Shown: positions 21,641 to 32,317, counted from the stretch's first letter. The stretch is DNA of 64,000 nt from Fragum whitleyi (GCA_948146395.1 OX411551.1:49968997-50032996); one strand, 5' to 3'. Notes: generated by a model from the letters alone, not told the origin. A program made the numbers and translations.

Positions 21641-22013
21641 AGAATTTTTATTTTAAAACAGCTGAATTATTAATATAATTATTTTGCTTCCATCTATGAG
21701 ACTACCAAGACATCGATCTTCGTCAGCCTGCACGATCCGCGACATTTATCCCTTAATATAGTGTTATGAATCTAGTTTGTTTGAATGTAGTTTAACGCCG
21801 ATTTTAATAATCTTTCTCTTAAATCGCGTCTTTTGGAATTCTAGTATGTTCGCATTATTATTAAGCCTACATCAGGCTGCTATCTCACTGAAGGTTTCGA
21901 TTCTCGATCCTAACTATGAATCTGGAATGGACATCTAATTTTACTGCAAGTCCCTTTCAAAATAACTAAGCCAATTACTTCCCTAGATCAATTTTTGTTA
22001 GCAGTTTTATCAT
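21641..22013. other. No recognised feature
   Basis: No repeats or frames of note. Confidence 0.4.
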
Positions 22014-22487
22014 GTTCACTCAACGCTCCATTTATTCATTCCAAACACCCAAGAATCAGAAGCGGTTCTATGTATTTGCATGCATACTTATTCAAAGGCA
22101 GGTAATAAATATCGCTAATTTTGTACATCCTAAATAGATTTGACGATATTTGATTACCCCCCTTTAAATTTAATTTAAGATTAACAGCTACTTAGCTAGA
22201 ATACCTAGAAAAAAAATCATGATATCACTGACAAAGTGAAAATTATAAGCGTCTGATTTGTTCTTGGAAAAAAAAGGAAGCTATTTTTAGAACTTATATG
22301 TATAGTCTATAAAAGGAAGGTCATAAATGTCGCTGATTTTGTACATCTTTAACAAAAATTTCTTTGTTTGATATCCTCCTTTTAAGTTAACAGTGTACCG
22401 AAAACTCACTCATCGCACTCATTCAATTTCAATTCAAAATCACTCCAAATAATTCATATAATCAATGATACGATGTTGTTAACTGTA
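22014..22487 (+). mobile_element. CAGTTA MITE with two tandem cores
   Basis: A 5'-truncated copy reaches a first core (GGCAGGTAATAAATATCGC, ~22090-22160), steps back into long-arm sequence (AGCTAGAATACCTAGAAAAA), then reaches a second core (~22316-22380) and a single short arm ending TTGTTAACTG-TA. This looks like unequal exchange or a second insertion. Confidence 0.65.
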
Positions 22488-22916
22488 CACATGTACAATT
22501 ATCTATTATCATTTTCATGAACCTTTCATTTTAAAGTCAAGGGCATTCAAGGGTCGGCGACAGGAGATCGAAAATTGTATGGTGAAAAGCGCAGGAATTC
22601 ATTTGATGAGTCGAAACATCTGATCTTAACTTCGTCTACAGTTAGAAAAATATTCAGCGATCGTTGGCGGATTGACTTTTGTTTTCCAGACAGTGTTAAG
22701 ATCATATTCCCTAAATGAAAATCGAGTAACAGTTTTTGTTGTTGATATTTTTATATCTCCCATAATGAATATTTCATAATTCAACCCTTGTAATGCTGAA
22801 TCCGAAATATGTCTACTTTAGCAGGAGGTGTAGAAAAAATATCAGTTAACGCAAGTGTGCAGTCTGACCTTAATCTATACTACCATTTTAAGCAATTATA
22901 ATGATAATAAAATGTA
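22488..22916. other. No recognised feature
   Basis: Spacer; the phrase GTGTGCAGTCTGACCTTA weakly resembles 1040-1075 but is too short to call. Confidence 0.35.
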
Positions 22917-23005
22917 TACAGTTAGTATCATCGTGAAATTGACTGTAACCTCGATGTAAACCATTCTGAATCGGTCACTCAGCGCCCATTGTTCATGAAC
23001 AAAGT
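22917..23005 (+). mobile_element. CAGTTA MITE, 5' fragment
   Basis: TA-CAGTTAGTATCATCGTGAA to TCACTCAGCGCCCATTG, then unrelated sequence. Confidence 0.8.
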
Positions 23006-23297
23006 ATCGAATTCTTAATTTTGAAATTATGCATTATTTCCTTTTACTGACAAAATGAATTCAACCATCGAAATAAACTAACAGAAATAATTTGACATAA
23101 TTTGAAAACGGTGAAATGACTCCTGTAACGCCTATTTGGATTGAAAAAGTCATCATTATTACCTATCTGATTTCTTAAATATTAATCCTCATTTATCATG
23201 GAAAATTGTCTGCTTTGTGGTAAAATTGACATTTATTAGCAAGGTTTGTTTTCGAAGCAATGTTTGATGCGTAGGAGAAGTTATTAGTACAAACAGT

Positions 23298-23664
23298 TAC
23301 AGTAAAAACGTCAGAAAATTGACGATTAAATGATTTTGGAATGAATTTGGATTGATATTGAATGAGTGTGTGGATCAAGTTTTTAATAAAATATATAGGA
23401 AGTAATCCAATACCCATAAGAAATGGTGAAATTATTTGATAAATTTAGATGAATGTTGATATATCGATTTCGAATTAGGAAATGGTGGAATAATTTGATG
23501 AATTTAGATGAAGTGTTGATATATCGTTTTGGAATGGTTTTTAAAGATTGCGAACCGTTTTTGAGTGATTTGAGTGAGTGTTAGGAATGAATTAATGGAA
23601 TGCTGAGTGAGCGATTAAGAATGGCTTTGCTCGAGATATGGTCAATTTCACGATTTTACTAATT
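23298..23664 (-). mobile_element. CAGTTA MITE, core replaced by a 59-bp tandem duplication
   Basis: TA-CAGTAAAAACGTCAG to CACGATTTTACTAA. Instead of the palindrome, ~23421-23540 holds two ~59 bp units each containing AAATGGTG, ATTTAGATGAA and TTGATATATCG. Confidence 0.7.
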
Positions 23665-23800
23665 CAAAAATGTAGTTAAATAGAGGATGATCACTGGTTA
23701 TGTCTGATACGCTTACTTTTCCTGTGGAGATTTTCCCGAACTAGATAAAGATCTCTTAGGATCGATTTCAAAATCAAGTTAACCCGAATCATTAGTAACA

Positions 23801-23955
23801 TACGGTTAACAACATCATGAAATTGACAAAGTGAACGATATTCGAATGAGTTTGGTATGAATTTGAATGAGTGTGGGGAGCGCATTTTGATTGAAATTAG
23901 AGGGAGGTAATTCAATACCGCTAATTGTGTTCCATGGTTTGATAAAGAATTTGCT
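23801..23955 (-). mobile_element. CAGTTA MITE, short arm and half core
   Basis: TA-CGGTTAACAACATCATG to TAATTCAATACCGCTAATTG, ending where hairpin H4 begins. Confidence 0.75.
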
Positions 23956-23956
23956 A

Positions 23957-24068
23957 TGTTATGAAAAAATATTTCACGAGAGTGCGTTATAAGCCGTTAA
24001 AAACGAGTCCATAGGACGAGTTTTTTAAAAGCCTAATAACGTATTCGAGTGATATATTTTTCATAACA
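23957..24068. repeat. Foldback hairpin H4 with GC-rich tip
   Basis: Arms of ~47 bp (TGTTATGAAAAA / TTTTTCATAACA at the base) enclose the tip C-GA-GTCC-ATA-GGAC-GA-G. It has the flanking G-A/G-A mismatches and a 4 bp mini-stem, but its ATA loop is not a GNA loop. No TGACGTCA is nearby. Confidence 0.8.
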
Positions 24069-25111
24069 GACATAAACAGTTGATAAATCTATTTATAATA
24101 TTCCATACAACTACATTTTTTATTCCTGAAATAATGTTTTTTTGTAATTTTTCTATAGTCGGCCCTTGCGAATTTCGCGTATTGAAACCAAGAAAATTGT
24201 ATTTTCAATAAACTGTTATCGCCATGTTAGATTACGCTTAAAAAATCGAGGAAATATAAAGATACTTTGAAGCAAAAAAATCATTCTCTGAACGCTGTAC
24301 TCGTTTAAGACAAGGAACGAAAAGGTTTAAATTCTATAGACACAGGAACAATAACTTTGTCAACAATGTATTCATTGGAACACCGGGATTTTTGGAAAGC
24401 GACAAGGTACCGATATGGACATACTGGAAGAAATGTGCAGTCTATAATCACCCAATCCCCTGAGATGAGCATTTAGAATCAACTTGTACACGCGCTGGAT
24501 TGGGTGTTTCTTGCTATCATTGTAATGTCATCAGGTTCCGAGCCCTCGAAAAAAAACGTCTCAAGGTCATAGAAAACAGAAACAGTTGGATTAGGATAGA
24601 ATAAGGTAGTTTGTTTTAGTTCCATTTCAGGATGTTTCTTCGTTTATATAACTGTTCATGAGTGCTACATCCAGTTTCTGTTTCCCTAGACCATTTTGGC
24701 TTACAAATTCTTTCTATAATCCGTTATTGAGGAGCTTCAGGGGCTGATTCAGAAGGAAATTGGATAGGGGGTTTAATTAACACCCCAATCTGTAGCCTAA
24801 TATTTCCTTTTTAGCATGGTTATTTGATAAAAATTGCGTAATGATTAGAAAACCAACCCCATATTTGTAAGTTTGAGCCCTATGTATACAGATATCCTGA
24901 ACCTTTGATTTGGCTTGAATATATAACCTCATTACCAACATTGAATACTCGCCGACCAAAATCATTCAGTTTCATGAATGATTTTCGAAGAAAATTGAAT
25001 GTCTCGGTGTTTGAGAATTTTAAATGACTTGACAGTGGCAATAAAATGAAGGCTCAAATTTAGTTTTTTAATGAACGAAATTGTTATAACACATTACATC
25101 TCTTTGATAAA
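24069..25111. other. 1 kb without a recognised feature
   Basis: A short inverted pair CACCCAATCC/GGATTGGGTG lies near 24446-24510. The 62-codon minus frame at 24777-24965 has no motif. Confidence 0.4.
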
Positions 25112-25292
25112 ACCGCCTTACTGATATATTATGGGAAGAATCCGTCCTCCGTTCAGGATCACCAAACGGTAAAAACAGTTTTCTTATTGTATCCCACTTT
25201 GCACGCAAGTGCACGTGCATAGCGGAGTACAAATGAAAAACTGTTTGCACCGTTTGGTGATCCTGAACGCAGGGCACGATGGTGATTGTCAG
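25112..25292. mobile_element. Palindromic MITE, CGTTCAGGATCACC arms
   Basis: CGTTCAGGATCACCAAACGG plus AAAACAGTTTT is inverted as AAAACTGTTT and CCGTTTGGTGATCCTGAACG (25152-25268). The centre has GCACGCAAGTGCACGTGC. Outer limits are uncertain. Single copy here. Confidence 0.6.
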
Positions 25293-25329
25293 CCACAGAT
25301 TCGTTCGAATGTGGTTTAACAACGCCTTT

Positions 25330-25757
25330 AATACAACTAAAATCGTCGTGAAATCGTTAAGCTAAATGATATTGGTATGAAATTGAATATGCAAGAGGAG
25401 TGAGTTTAGAATGAAATTAAAGGGATGTATTGCCAATTTTGTGCAAGATGTAAACCATTCAAAAACGGTCCAAAGCACTATAAGGTAGGATAATCAACTA
25501 CATTCATTATAAAACTCGCTTGAAAAAATACGTTTTGGTTCGAGAAGATATTTGGAATTATATATAAAACTTATATGCATGTTTTAGTAAATGAAGATAA
25601 AAACGTAGTCAGTTTAAACTCATTTTTGAACAAAATTAGCGGCATTGTATTATCTTCCGTTAATTTCATTCAATATTAGCTCCTCACGATTAATCAATTT
25701 CATTACAAATTTGTTCTAATATCATTCTTAATGTCGATTTCATGATGTTCTTTATTC
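25330..25757. mobile_element. Second short-arm/short-arm CAGTTA MITE chimera
   Basis: Starts as a minus copy (AAAATCGTCGTGAAATCG ... GAAATTAAAGGGATGTA), switches at ~25455 to a plus long arm (AACCATTCAAAAACGGTCC) with its own core (~25585-25650), and ends in a short arm (AATGTCGATTTCATGATGTT). Same architecture as 12361-13061. Confidence 0.6.
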
Positions 25758-25793
25758 TACCAGTAGTTAGACCATATCCATTCCGAGCCTCTT

Positions 25794-26095
25794 CCGTTAG
25801 CAGCATCGTCAAAATTGACAAGGTGAATGATTTCGAATGAAATTGAATGAGTGTGATGAGTGAGTTTTGAGTGAAATTTGATGGAGGTAATCCAATTTCG
25901 CTAATTTGGTCAGGATCAACAAGACTATCGATACTAATTACCTCCCTTTGATAGAAAATTGCTTACAATTTCTATAATAAGCTTCTTTTTCCTCAAGAAC
26001 CAATCAGACGTTTTCGATTTCAATCATGTTTGAAATTGCAATTTAGAATGGTTTTGAACGGAATGACAGCCAATTTAACGATGTTCTTATCTGTA
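25794..26095 (-). mobile_element. CAGTTA MITE, long arm internally deleted
   Basis: GTTAGCAGCATCGTCAAAATT to GTTCTTATCTG-TA. Good short arm and core; ~130 bp of the long arm are lost between AATCATGTTTGAAATTG and CAATTTAGAATGG. Confidence 0.8.
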
Positions 26096-26244
26096 ACTGT
26101 TCCATTATTGCAGCCACATCCATTCCGAGCTTCTAACTGCTCATCCCACATGTTTACGATTACATTTAGACACCCATTGCTGCAAGACATTATAGGAAAA
26201 TACAATTAAGAACATCGTGAAATGGACAACGTGAAAGTTGGGGA

Positions 26245-26312
26245 TATAATCCGAGACCTCTAGATTGACAGTCCGATGCGCTACCAACTGTTGTAAGATC
26301 TCGGCCACTTGA
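26245..26312 (-). mobile_element. SINE head fragment
   Basis: Read on the minus strand: CAGTTGGTAGCGCATCGG, then ACTGTCAATCTAGAGGTC, matching the tRNA-like heads at 33.3 and 58.0 kb. The B box is degraded and the body is absent. Confidence 0.65.
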
Positions 26313-26356
26313 TCGATTTGAACTGAATGTTGATCGCCTTTAAAGGGTTATGGAAA

Positions 26357-27302
26357 ATGTTTTAGACCAAATTTTAAGGGCGCTTCATTTGCCAAGAAAA
26401 AGCAGTATGTCTAGGTATACTATTTATCAAAATGATGCTATTTACGAGCACAAGAAGTTGAGCAACATAGGACTGTCATAGCTGTACAGCGGTTTAGCCA
26501 AAACATTGTGGAAAAAAGTTATTTTGCTGAGAACAAGCAGCTGCGTGACTGTTGGATAAAATTGGCTCATATTTTAACACAGTACAGTCTAATGTACTAC
26601 CCAGGTACCACTACAACCGTTGGTATAAAACTCGGGCCCAAAACGTAGTTATGCAAGCAATTTATTTTGACTTATTCATAAACACATATGCTATATATGT
26701 AATTCTAATTTTGTAAACGTGTAGATCTGTGTAAGGTATGGCGTGTATCACAACATAAATGGACATTAGTAGTTTTTTTTAATCTGCAAGGTTGTTTAGA
26801 AGTATATCAATTTCTAATTCGCAGAATGATAAATATATAGTAATTTATTATAGATCATTGAATTCAAAAAACTATAATTTGAAATAAATCCCAGAAAATA
26901 TTTCACAATATTATGGTGTTATGTTGCACCATACCTAACATCTATTTGAAAACAGACCAAACAGGTTTGATATGTATGTTGACAAAATAAATGGAAATGG
27001 ATTGTTTCAAAAGAGCTATTTGAGACTGAGTTTTATGTCTAAGGTTGTAGTAGTACCTAGATAGTACTTTAGACTATACTTTGTAAAAATATGAGGCAAT
27101 TTTATCCAACCGTCATGCAGTTGTTTGTTCTGTACTAAATGACCCTTTTCGACAATGTTTTGGCTATACCGCTATAGCTATGGCGGTCTAATGTTACTTA
27201 ACTGCTTGTGCTCATGAATAGCTTCATTTATATTTATATTTTTACCTGGACATACTGCTCTTCTTGGCTCATGAAGAGCCCTTAAAATTGGGTCTCGAAC
27301 AC
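26357..27302. mobile_element. Foldback element with ~270 bp inverted ends
   Basis: Left arm ~26357-26640 and right arm ~27040-27302 are inverted copies: AGACCAAATTTTAAGGGC/inverse, AAGAGCAGTATGTC-like, GAGCACAAG, TAGCCAAAACATTGT, GGTTGGATAAAATTG. The ~400 bp middle has no transposase frame. It sits inside the CAGTTA MITE above. Confidence 0.8.
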
Positions 27303-27497
27303 TTTACATGGAATTTAATGTTTTCGAAATGTTTTCTAACGATTTTGAAGGTTTTTTGATCTATTTATTTGAGCTTTTGGAGTGAAGGAATAGAGTACTG
27401 CTTGAGCGATTTAGAATCGTTTTGATTTAGATGAATGTCAATTTCACGTTGTTACTAAATGTAATGATCGAAGTGAATTCTAAGTTCACGATGTTCT

Positions 27498-27939
27498 TAC
27501 AGTTAACAACATCGTGTAATTGACAAGATGAATGATTTTGGAATGATTGAGGAATGAAATTGAATAAGTGTGTGGAGCGAGGTTTGATTGATTTTAATGG
27601 GTGGTAATCCTATATCGCAAATTTTCAAGATGAACAAAATTAGCGATATTAACTACCCCCCCCCCCCTTCATAAAATATACGTACCTTTCTATTTGTACG
27701 TCTTCGTGGACTAATCAGACAATTGAAAGTCAACGCCATGTATTAAAATCTTAGAATAAATATATCGATTTGAATTTATCGTTGAAAGTCTTGAACGATT
27801 TTAAAAGTTTTCTAATGATATCGGAGCGTTTTTGATCGATTTGAGTGAGTGTTTGGAATGAACGAATGGAACGCTGAGTGAATGATTTAGAATCGTTCTG
27901 AATGAGTAAAGTGTCAATTTCACGATGTAATTAACTGTA
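27498..27939 (-). mobile_element. CAGTTA MITE, full length, with G/C-run in core
   Basis: TA-CAGTTAACAACATCGTG to GTAATTAACTG-TA. The core has an expanded C run (CTACCCCCCCCCC, ~27653-27667). The downstream 90 bp are shared with 39194-39290. Confidence 0.9.
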
Positions 27940-28030
27940 TGTAATGAAAGAAAACTCCAAAGGAACACGTCTTCATCTAACCCACCCATCCCCCTAGATT
28001 GCTTCCTACGTGCCTGGATTATCAATAACT
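27940..28030 (+). repeat. Unique flank shared with 39194-39290
   Basis: About 90 bp (GAAAGAAAACTCCAAAGG, CATCTAACCCACCCATCC, GTGCCTGGATTAT) are nearly identical at both sites and directly follow a minus CAGTTA MITE in each. This is a duplicated locus, not part of the MITE. Confidence 0.85.
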
Positions 28031-28049
28031 GAAACTTAAAAAGAAGATG

Positions 28050-28095
28050 ATATGATTTTGAATGAGTGTCAATTTCACGACGTTTTCAACTCTAA
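28050..28095 (-). mobile_element. CAGTTA MITE, terminal fragment
   Basis: TTTTGAATGAGTGTCAATTT, then CACGACGTTTTCAACTCTAA: the last ~45 bp of a long arm. Confidence 0.6.
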
Positions 28096-28099
28096 CCGT

Positions 28100-28180
28100 A
28101 TGTTTGCCCTCGCCGAGATCGAACCCAGGACCCAATGATTTCATGTATATGTGCTCCCTAAGAGCGGCCTAGGTAATTAG
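28100..28180 (-). mobile_element. tRNA-like SINE head remnant
   Basis: Minus strand carries a B-box-like GGGTTCGATCTCGG preceded by CATTGGGTCCT. No body or tail can be recognised. Confidence 0.4.
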
Positions 28181-28528
28181 AATACATGTAATTCTATTCT
28201 GAAAAAAAGAGGCGAATGTTTGTTTCAGACTATTAGCGGACAATTTAGTTTCCACACGGGAAGCAGATAGTCGTGTGTTTCTCTTTTGTGGTTTCATTAA
28301 AATATATCGTCTTGAAATCTGAGACGCTTTTCATATTATGACCTTTGTTGTTCAGATATGTCGATCAGATTGTTTCGTAATTTTAACATCGTTAAATCTT
28401 AATGTACAAGTCACGTTTAATCAAGGCAATGACAATAAAGGAGTTCAAATAAATCTTACTTAAACCTCTTTCTTGGCCAAAGACATGCAGCTACATGTAC
28501 ATAGAATGACCAGAAGTGAGCTACCCAC
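28181..28528. other. No recognised feature
   Basis: Spacer before the MITE that abuts the PLE; PLE sequence was not recognised here. Confidence 0.4.
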
Positions 28529-28962
28529 TAAGTTAGTTACATCATGAAATTGACATTCATCTCAAATTAAAACTATTCTAAATTGCTTACTCAGCGCCCC
28601 ATTCATTCATTCCAAACACTCACCCAAACCATTCAAAACGCAATAAAATCACTAAATGATCAAATCAGCAACTATATTGAACATCAATATAGCTAGAAAA
28701 AAATCGGGATTTCTCTACCGTAATAAAAAATTTGAATGTCTAATTGGTTCTTGATAAATAGGAAGCTAGTAATAGAACTTGCTTGCATATTTTATTACAG
28801 AGACGTAATAAATATCGTTATTTTTCATCCTGAACAAGATTAGTGACATTGGACTAACTCCCTTTAATTTCCCTCAAACATCACTCCTTGCGCTCATTAA
28901 ATTTATTCCAAAATCATTCAAAAACCATTCCACTTGTCAATTTTACGATTTTGATAACTGTC
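28529..28962 (+). mobile_element. CAGTTA MITE bordering the PLE
   Basis: TA-(C lost)AGTTAGTTACATCATG to TTTTGATAACTG-TC. The PLE reading frame starts 2-3 bases beyond it, so this copy may mark the PLE truncation point. Confidence 0.85.
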
Positions 28963-28963
28963 G

Positions 28964-29368
28964 CCCTATTGAACGCATATCAGAATTCATTGACCTCCAC
29001 TTAAGGCCCCATATTATCAATATACCTTCATATGTGAAAGACACCACTCTCTACCTCCGAAAAATTGAAACAAAACCCATCGCAAATGCTATATGCTATT
29101 GGTTTCCATGGACGTGACACCACTTTACACCCATATACCAAAAAAAGATGGCATTACAGCCTGCAAAAAAGTTTAGAGCACAAGGGATATCAAAGATCCG
29201 CTAACAGACACCTTGGTAGAATTGTTAACAATTATCCTCAAACGCAACAACCTCGACGAGCCAAGATTAATTTTTCTTATGTACAACAATGGATACAAAG
29301 ATGAAACCACTTTAATCCGATATCTTCATGGGTCGTCTGGAACGCCAATTACTTATGGCGGTACCATA
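28964..29368 (+). pseudogene. PLE reverse transcriptase, N-terminal fragment
   Basis: Reads PIERISEFIDLHLRPHI and DTTLYLRKIE, then after a frameshift VSMDVTPLYTHIP (29102-29140), which is RT motif A with its catalytic Asp. Further shifts follow (LEHKGYQRSA is in yet another frame). The last ~155 bp are duplicated, with divergence, just after the MITE. Confidence 0.85.
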
Positions 29369-29805
29369 CAGTTAGTTACATCCTGAAAATGACACTCATC
29401 TCAATCAAAACCATTCTAAATGGTCCACTCAGCGCTCCTATCATTCAATCCAAACACTCACTCAAACCTTTAAAAACGCTCAAACCCATTGAAAAATATA
29501 GAATCAAAAACTTCATTCAAAATAAATTTGGATAGAGAAAAATCGCGATTTCACTGACAAAATTTAAATTGTAAGCGTCTAGTTAGTTCTTGAAACCATA
29601 TGAAGTTATTCAAAGAACACTGTTTGCATATTTTATTAAAGGGAGGTATTCAATATTGCTAATTTTGTTCACCCTGAACAAAATTTGCAATACTGGATTA
29701 CCTCCCATTAAATTCACCCAAAAGTCGCTCCACACACTCATTCAATTTCATTCCTAAATTATTCCAAAATCATTCACCTTGTCAATTTCACGATGTTGTT
29801 AACTG
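29369..29805 (+). mobile_element. CAGTTA MITE at a PLE duplication junction, type 1
   Basis: Flanked by TA on both sides. PLE sequence left of it (29215-29368) and right of it (29806-29970) are the same PLE segment in two versions (both contain GAACGCCAATTACTTATGGC), so the MITE sits exactly at the joint of a partial tandem duplication. Core GGGAGGTATT...ATTACCTCCC is intact. Confidence 0.93.
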
Positions 29806-29807
29806 TA

Positions 29808-30345
29808 AAATTGTTAACAATTATCCTCAAGTGCAAATGCAAAATTTTATTATGACAATCACTACCTTCAAATTCAAGGTACAGCAATGGGTACGAAAAT
29901 GGCACCTTCTTATGCCGAAATCTTCATGGATCGTCTGGAACGCCAATTACTTATGGCAGTACCATACAAGCCGTTTGCATCGCTAGGATTTAGTGACGAC
30001 ATGGACATGAAATGGTGTCACGTTCGGGAAAAACTTAATGAAATAAAAACTATGACAAAAAACTTTCACCCAGCAATCTTCTTTAAAGTTTCGAATGAGC
30101 AGCACATCTTTTTTAGATACTATATCACTTCTGGATGGAAACGACCTACACGTTGATCTTTATTCAAATTCAACAGACAAACATCAATATTTGTTCCCTA
30201 CTAGCTGCCACCCTAAACATTGTTGGAGAAACATTCCTTACAGCCTGGTCCTTATGATTCGTATAACCTGTACACAAAGAGCACTCTTGAACAACGCTCT
30301 AAAGAGTTTTATCCTGTCATTAGCCATACATATTGCCTGATAACA
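29808..30345 (+). pseudogene. PLE reverse transcriptase core and thumb
   Basis: Contains LQIQGTAMGTKMAPSYAE (the highly conserved PLE RT block), the catalytic pair in GFSDDMDMKW (29990-30019; DD kept, although PLEs usually have an aromatic or Ile before it), then after a frameshift SFLDTISLLDGN, HQYLFPTSCHPKHC and NIPYSLVLMIR, typical of the PLE thumb. At least one frameshift is near 30100. Confidence 0.9.
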
Positions 30346-31057
30346 GTGGGTATGATAAACTTGTTGATATCGGGTCTCTTGATCACGTGGTAGCTTGATC
30401 ATGTCTCTCGGTCACATGGCCTGCCGGAATTTGTTTGCGACTGTCAGGTCTGTAAAAGAGTCCCCCTCACTTTTGTTTTCATTTGAATTTGAGGGTCGAT
30501 TTTTGTTACAAGTATTTCAATCAATTCCCCTATTTCTATAAATCAAATCGCGACAACATCGACGACGTAGTACATGGATGTTGACATAATCCATAAAATT
30601 GTGACGAATCTTTACTTGTTTTATATTCTACCTCGAAAACTGCCATGTTTTTAAATTTTGATTAAATCTTCCGATGAGAATTTCAGAGATAGTAGCTTCC
30701 ATCTAATATCAGAGAATGTCCGTCCCATGGTTAAGAGCAAGGGAGGCATCGTAATGAGGGTTGCTTTTAGCTGCATGACAACAAAACTTGAGTATAAAAT
30801 TGGACGATTGAGATGGTGGTTGAATAGAACATCTTCTGAATCATCAAGGTATGCAAGTATTACTTATAATGTTCTTTTGTTTAATGTTTTCCTACTCCAG
30901 CATCAAAAATCCTTATAATTATCGAGCTCTTTAGTCGTAAGCGATCACCCCATCTCACCTTTCCATTGATCCCTGTGATGAGCAGTTGGTTTGGTAGATC
31001 GCGATTAATTTTTCGTATATCAATATCGAATATACTTTAAAAACAGTGTAGGAGAAC
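30346..31057. other. Foreign DNA splitting the PLE
   Basis: No PLE similarity between the thumb and linker remnants. It ends at hairpin H5. An open segment at 30687-30848 is framed by an AG acceptor (TTTCAG) and a GT donor (AAG-GTATGC), but no family is recognisable. The insertion's own ends could not be defined. Confidence 0.45.
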
Positions 31058-31206
31058 AAGTAGAATAGATGATAGGTGACTTGAGATGCACAAATTTTAT
31101 CGGGCTAGGCTACGGAATTTATCCGGTTCGCCTTCGGCTCACTAGATAAATTCCTACGCCTTGCCCGATAAAATTTTCCATCTCAAGTCACCAACCATCT
31201 ATTTTA
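31058..31206. repeat. Foldback hairpin H5 with GC-rich tip
   Basis: Arms of ~65 bp (GGTGACTTGAGATG, AAATTTTATCGGGC, GGAATTTATC and inverses). The tip reads GT-TC-GCC-TTC-GGC-TC-AC on plus, i.e. GA-GCC-GAA-GGC-GA on minus: a CGNAG loop with mismatch pairs, as in H2. It lies at the boundary where PLE sequence resumes. Confidence 0.85.
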
Positions 31207-31210
31207 TATA

Positions 31211-31591
31211 TCACTGCACTTACAATACAGGCTTTACCAGAAGCAAGTCATATCTACCTCGATCGCAAGTGCTGCTGATTCCAATCTTAGTGATCTCTTG
31301 TTAAATGCCAAACATGTACAGCAATCAAACAGAACCCAATTTCGTTTTGACATACCATCCTGACATGCAAAACGTAAACTCAATAATAGACACACGCTGG
31401 TCCAAGATTGAGCCATCCAGTAAACTCAACAAGAGAACCGAGAAACCGGTTGTCTCATACCGAAGACCCAAGTCACTTCGAAACATTTTTGTGAGATTAA
31501 TATCATGCACGAAACGCATACTTTCAAGTCACATCTTGGTGATGTATCCGCAATTAGAGGGCCACACAATTGCAAAAATGCATATTCTGTA
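31211..31591 (+). pseudogene. PLE linker region between RT and endonuclease
   Basis: Frame at 31305 reads NFVLTYHPDMQNVNSIID and EKPVVSYRRPKSLRNIFV, the signature linking RT to GIY-YIG in PLEs. After a frameshift it continues towards the Cys-containing motif and is cut by the MITE at 31594. Confidence 0.9.
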
Positions 31592-31593
31592 TA

Positions 31594-32032
31594 CAGTTAA
31601 CAACATCGTGAAATTGACAAGGTGAATGATTTTGGAATGATTAAGGAATGAAATTGATTGAGTGTGTGGAGCGACTTTTGAGTGAATTTAATGGGAGGTA
31701 ATCAAGCATTGCAAATTTTGTTCAGGATGAACAAAATTAGCAATATCGATTGCCTCCCTTTAATAAAATATACAAACAAGTTCTATTGATAGCTCCCTAT
31801 ATCTTCAAGAACCTATCAGAGGCTTACAATTTCTATTAAATAAGCGAAATCCCGATTTTTTCGCCTAGCTATTATTATTTTGAACGAAGTTGTTGTTATA
31901 TGTTTTTCAGTGAGTTTGGAGCGTTGTTGAATGGTTTGAGTGAGTGTTTGGAATGAATGAATGGAGCGCTGAGTGAGCGATTTAGAATGATTTTGATTGA
32001 GTTAAATGTCAATTTCACGATGTTATTAACTG
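31594..32032 (-). mobile_element. CAGTTA MITE inserted in the PLE, type 1
   Basis: Textbook copy with TA on both sides. PLE coding sequence resumes directly after it, which fits a simple TA-targeted insertion with no other rearrangement. Confidence 0.95.
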
Positions 32033-32317
32033 TACTTCATGACATAAGCGGTATGCCAAAATATGTAATAATAAGTCGGTGAAACCAAGCTACATATCAA
32101 TCAGCGCATAAATTTGAACCGATCTGACTTGAAACCCCGAAGATTAAATAGGTCTCCAGTTGCAGAACATTTTAACGAAGCTTGTCACTCGTTAAACGAT
32201 GTTGTCCTGTGATGTATTTAAGGAACCCCGAGATGGTTTGACGAGCAACGCAAATCGCGGGAGACCTATTAGATTAGACGTCTAAACAAGATCGAGCCTT
32301 TTGGGTTTAAAAAATGA
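32033..32317 (+). pseudogene. PLE GIY-YIG endonuclease domain remnant
   Basis: From 32075: VGETKLHINQRINLNRSDLK, then PVAEHFNEACHSLNDVV, matching the second half of the GIY-YIG module with the conserved Arg and Glu-type positions. A TGA interrupts at 32210; the C-terminal part resumes (NPRWFDEQRKSRETY; IEPFGFKK and stop at 32315). The actual GIY/YIG strands fall in the damaged part before 32075. Confidence 0.85.

Larger units (their letters stand above)
26202..27463 (-). mobile_element. CAGTTA MITE split by a SINE head and a foldback element
   Basis: The short-arm end TA-CAATTAAGAACATCGTG lies at 26202-26240 and the long-arm end (GAGCGATTTAGAATCG ... CACGTTGTTACTAAATG-TA) at ~27303-27463. 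About 1.06 kb of foreign sequence lies between, made of at least two other elements. Confidence 0.65.

Noticed and set aside
29065..29304. Separate 79-residue gene
   Set aside because: An out-of-frame reading of the PLE reverse transcriptase remnant; the true frame shows RT motif A.
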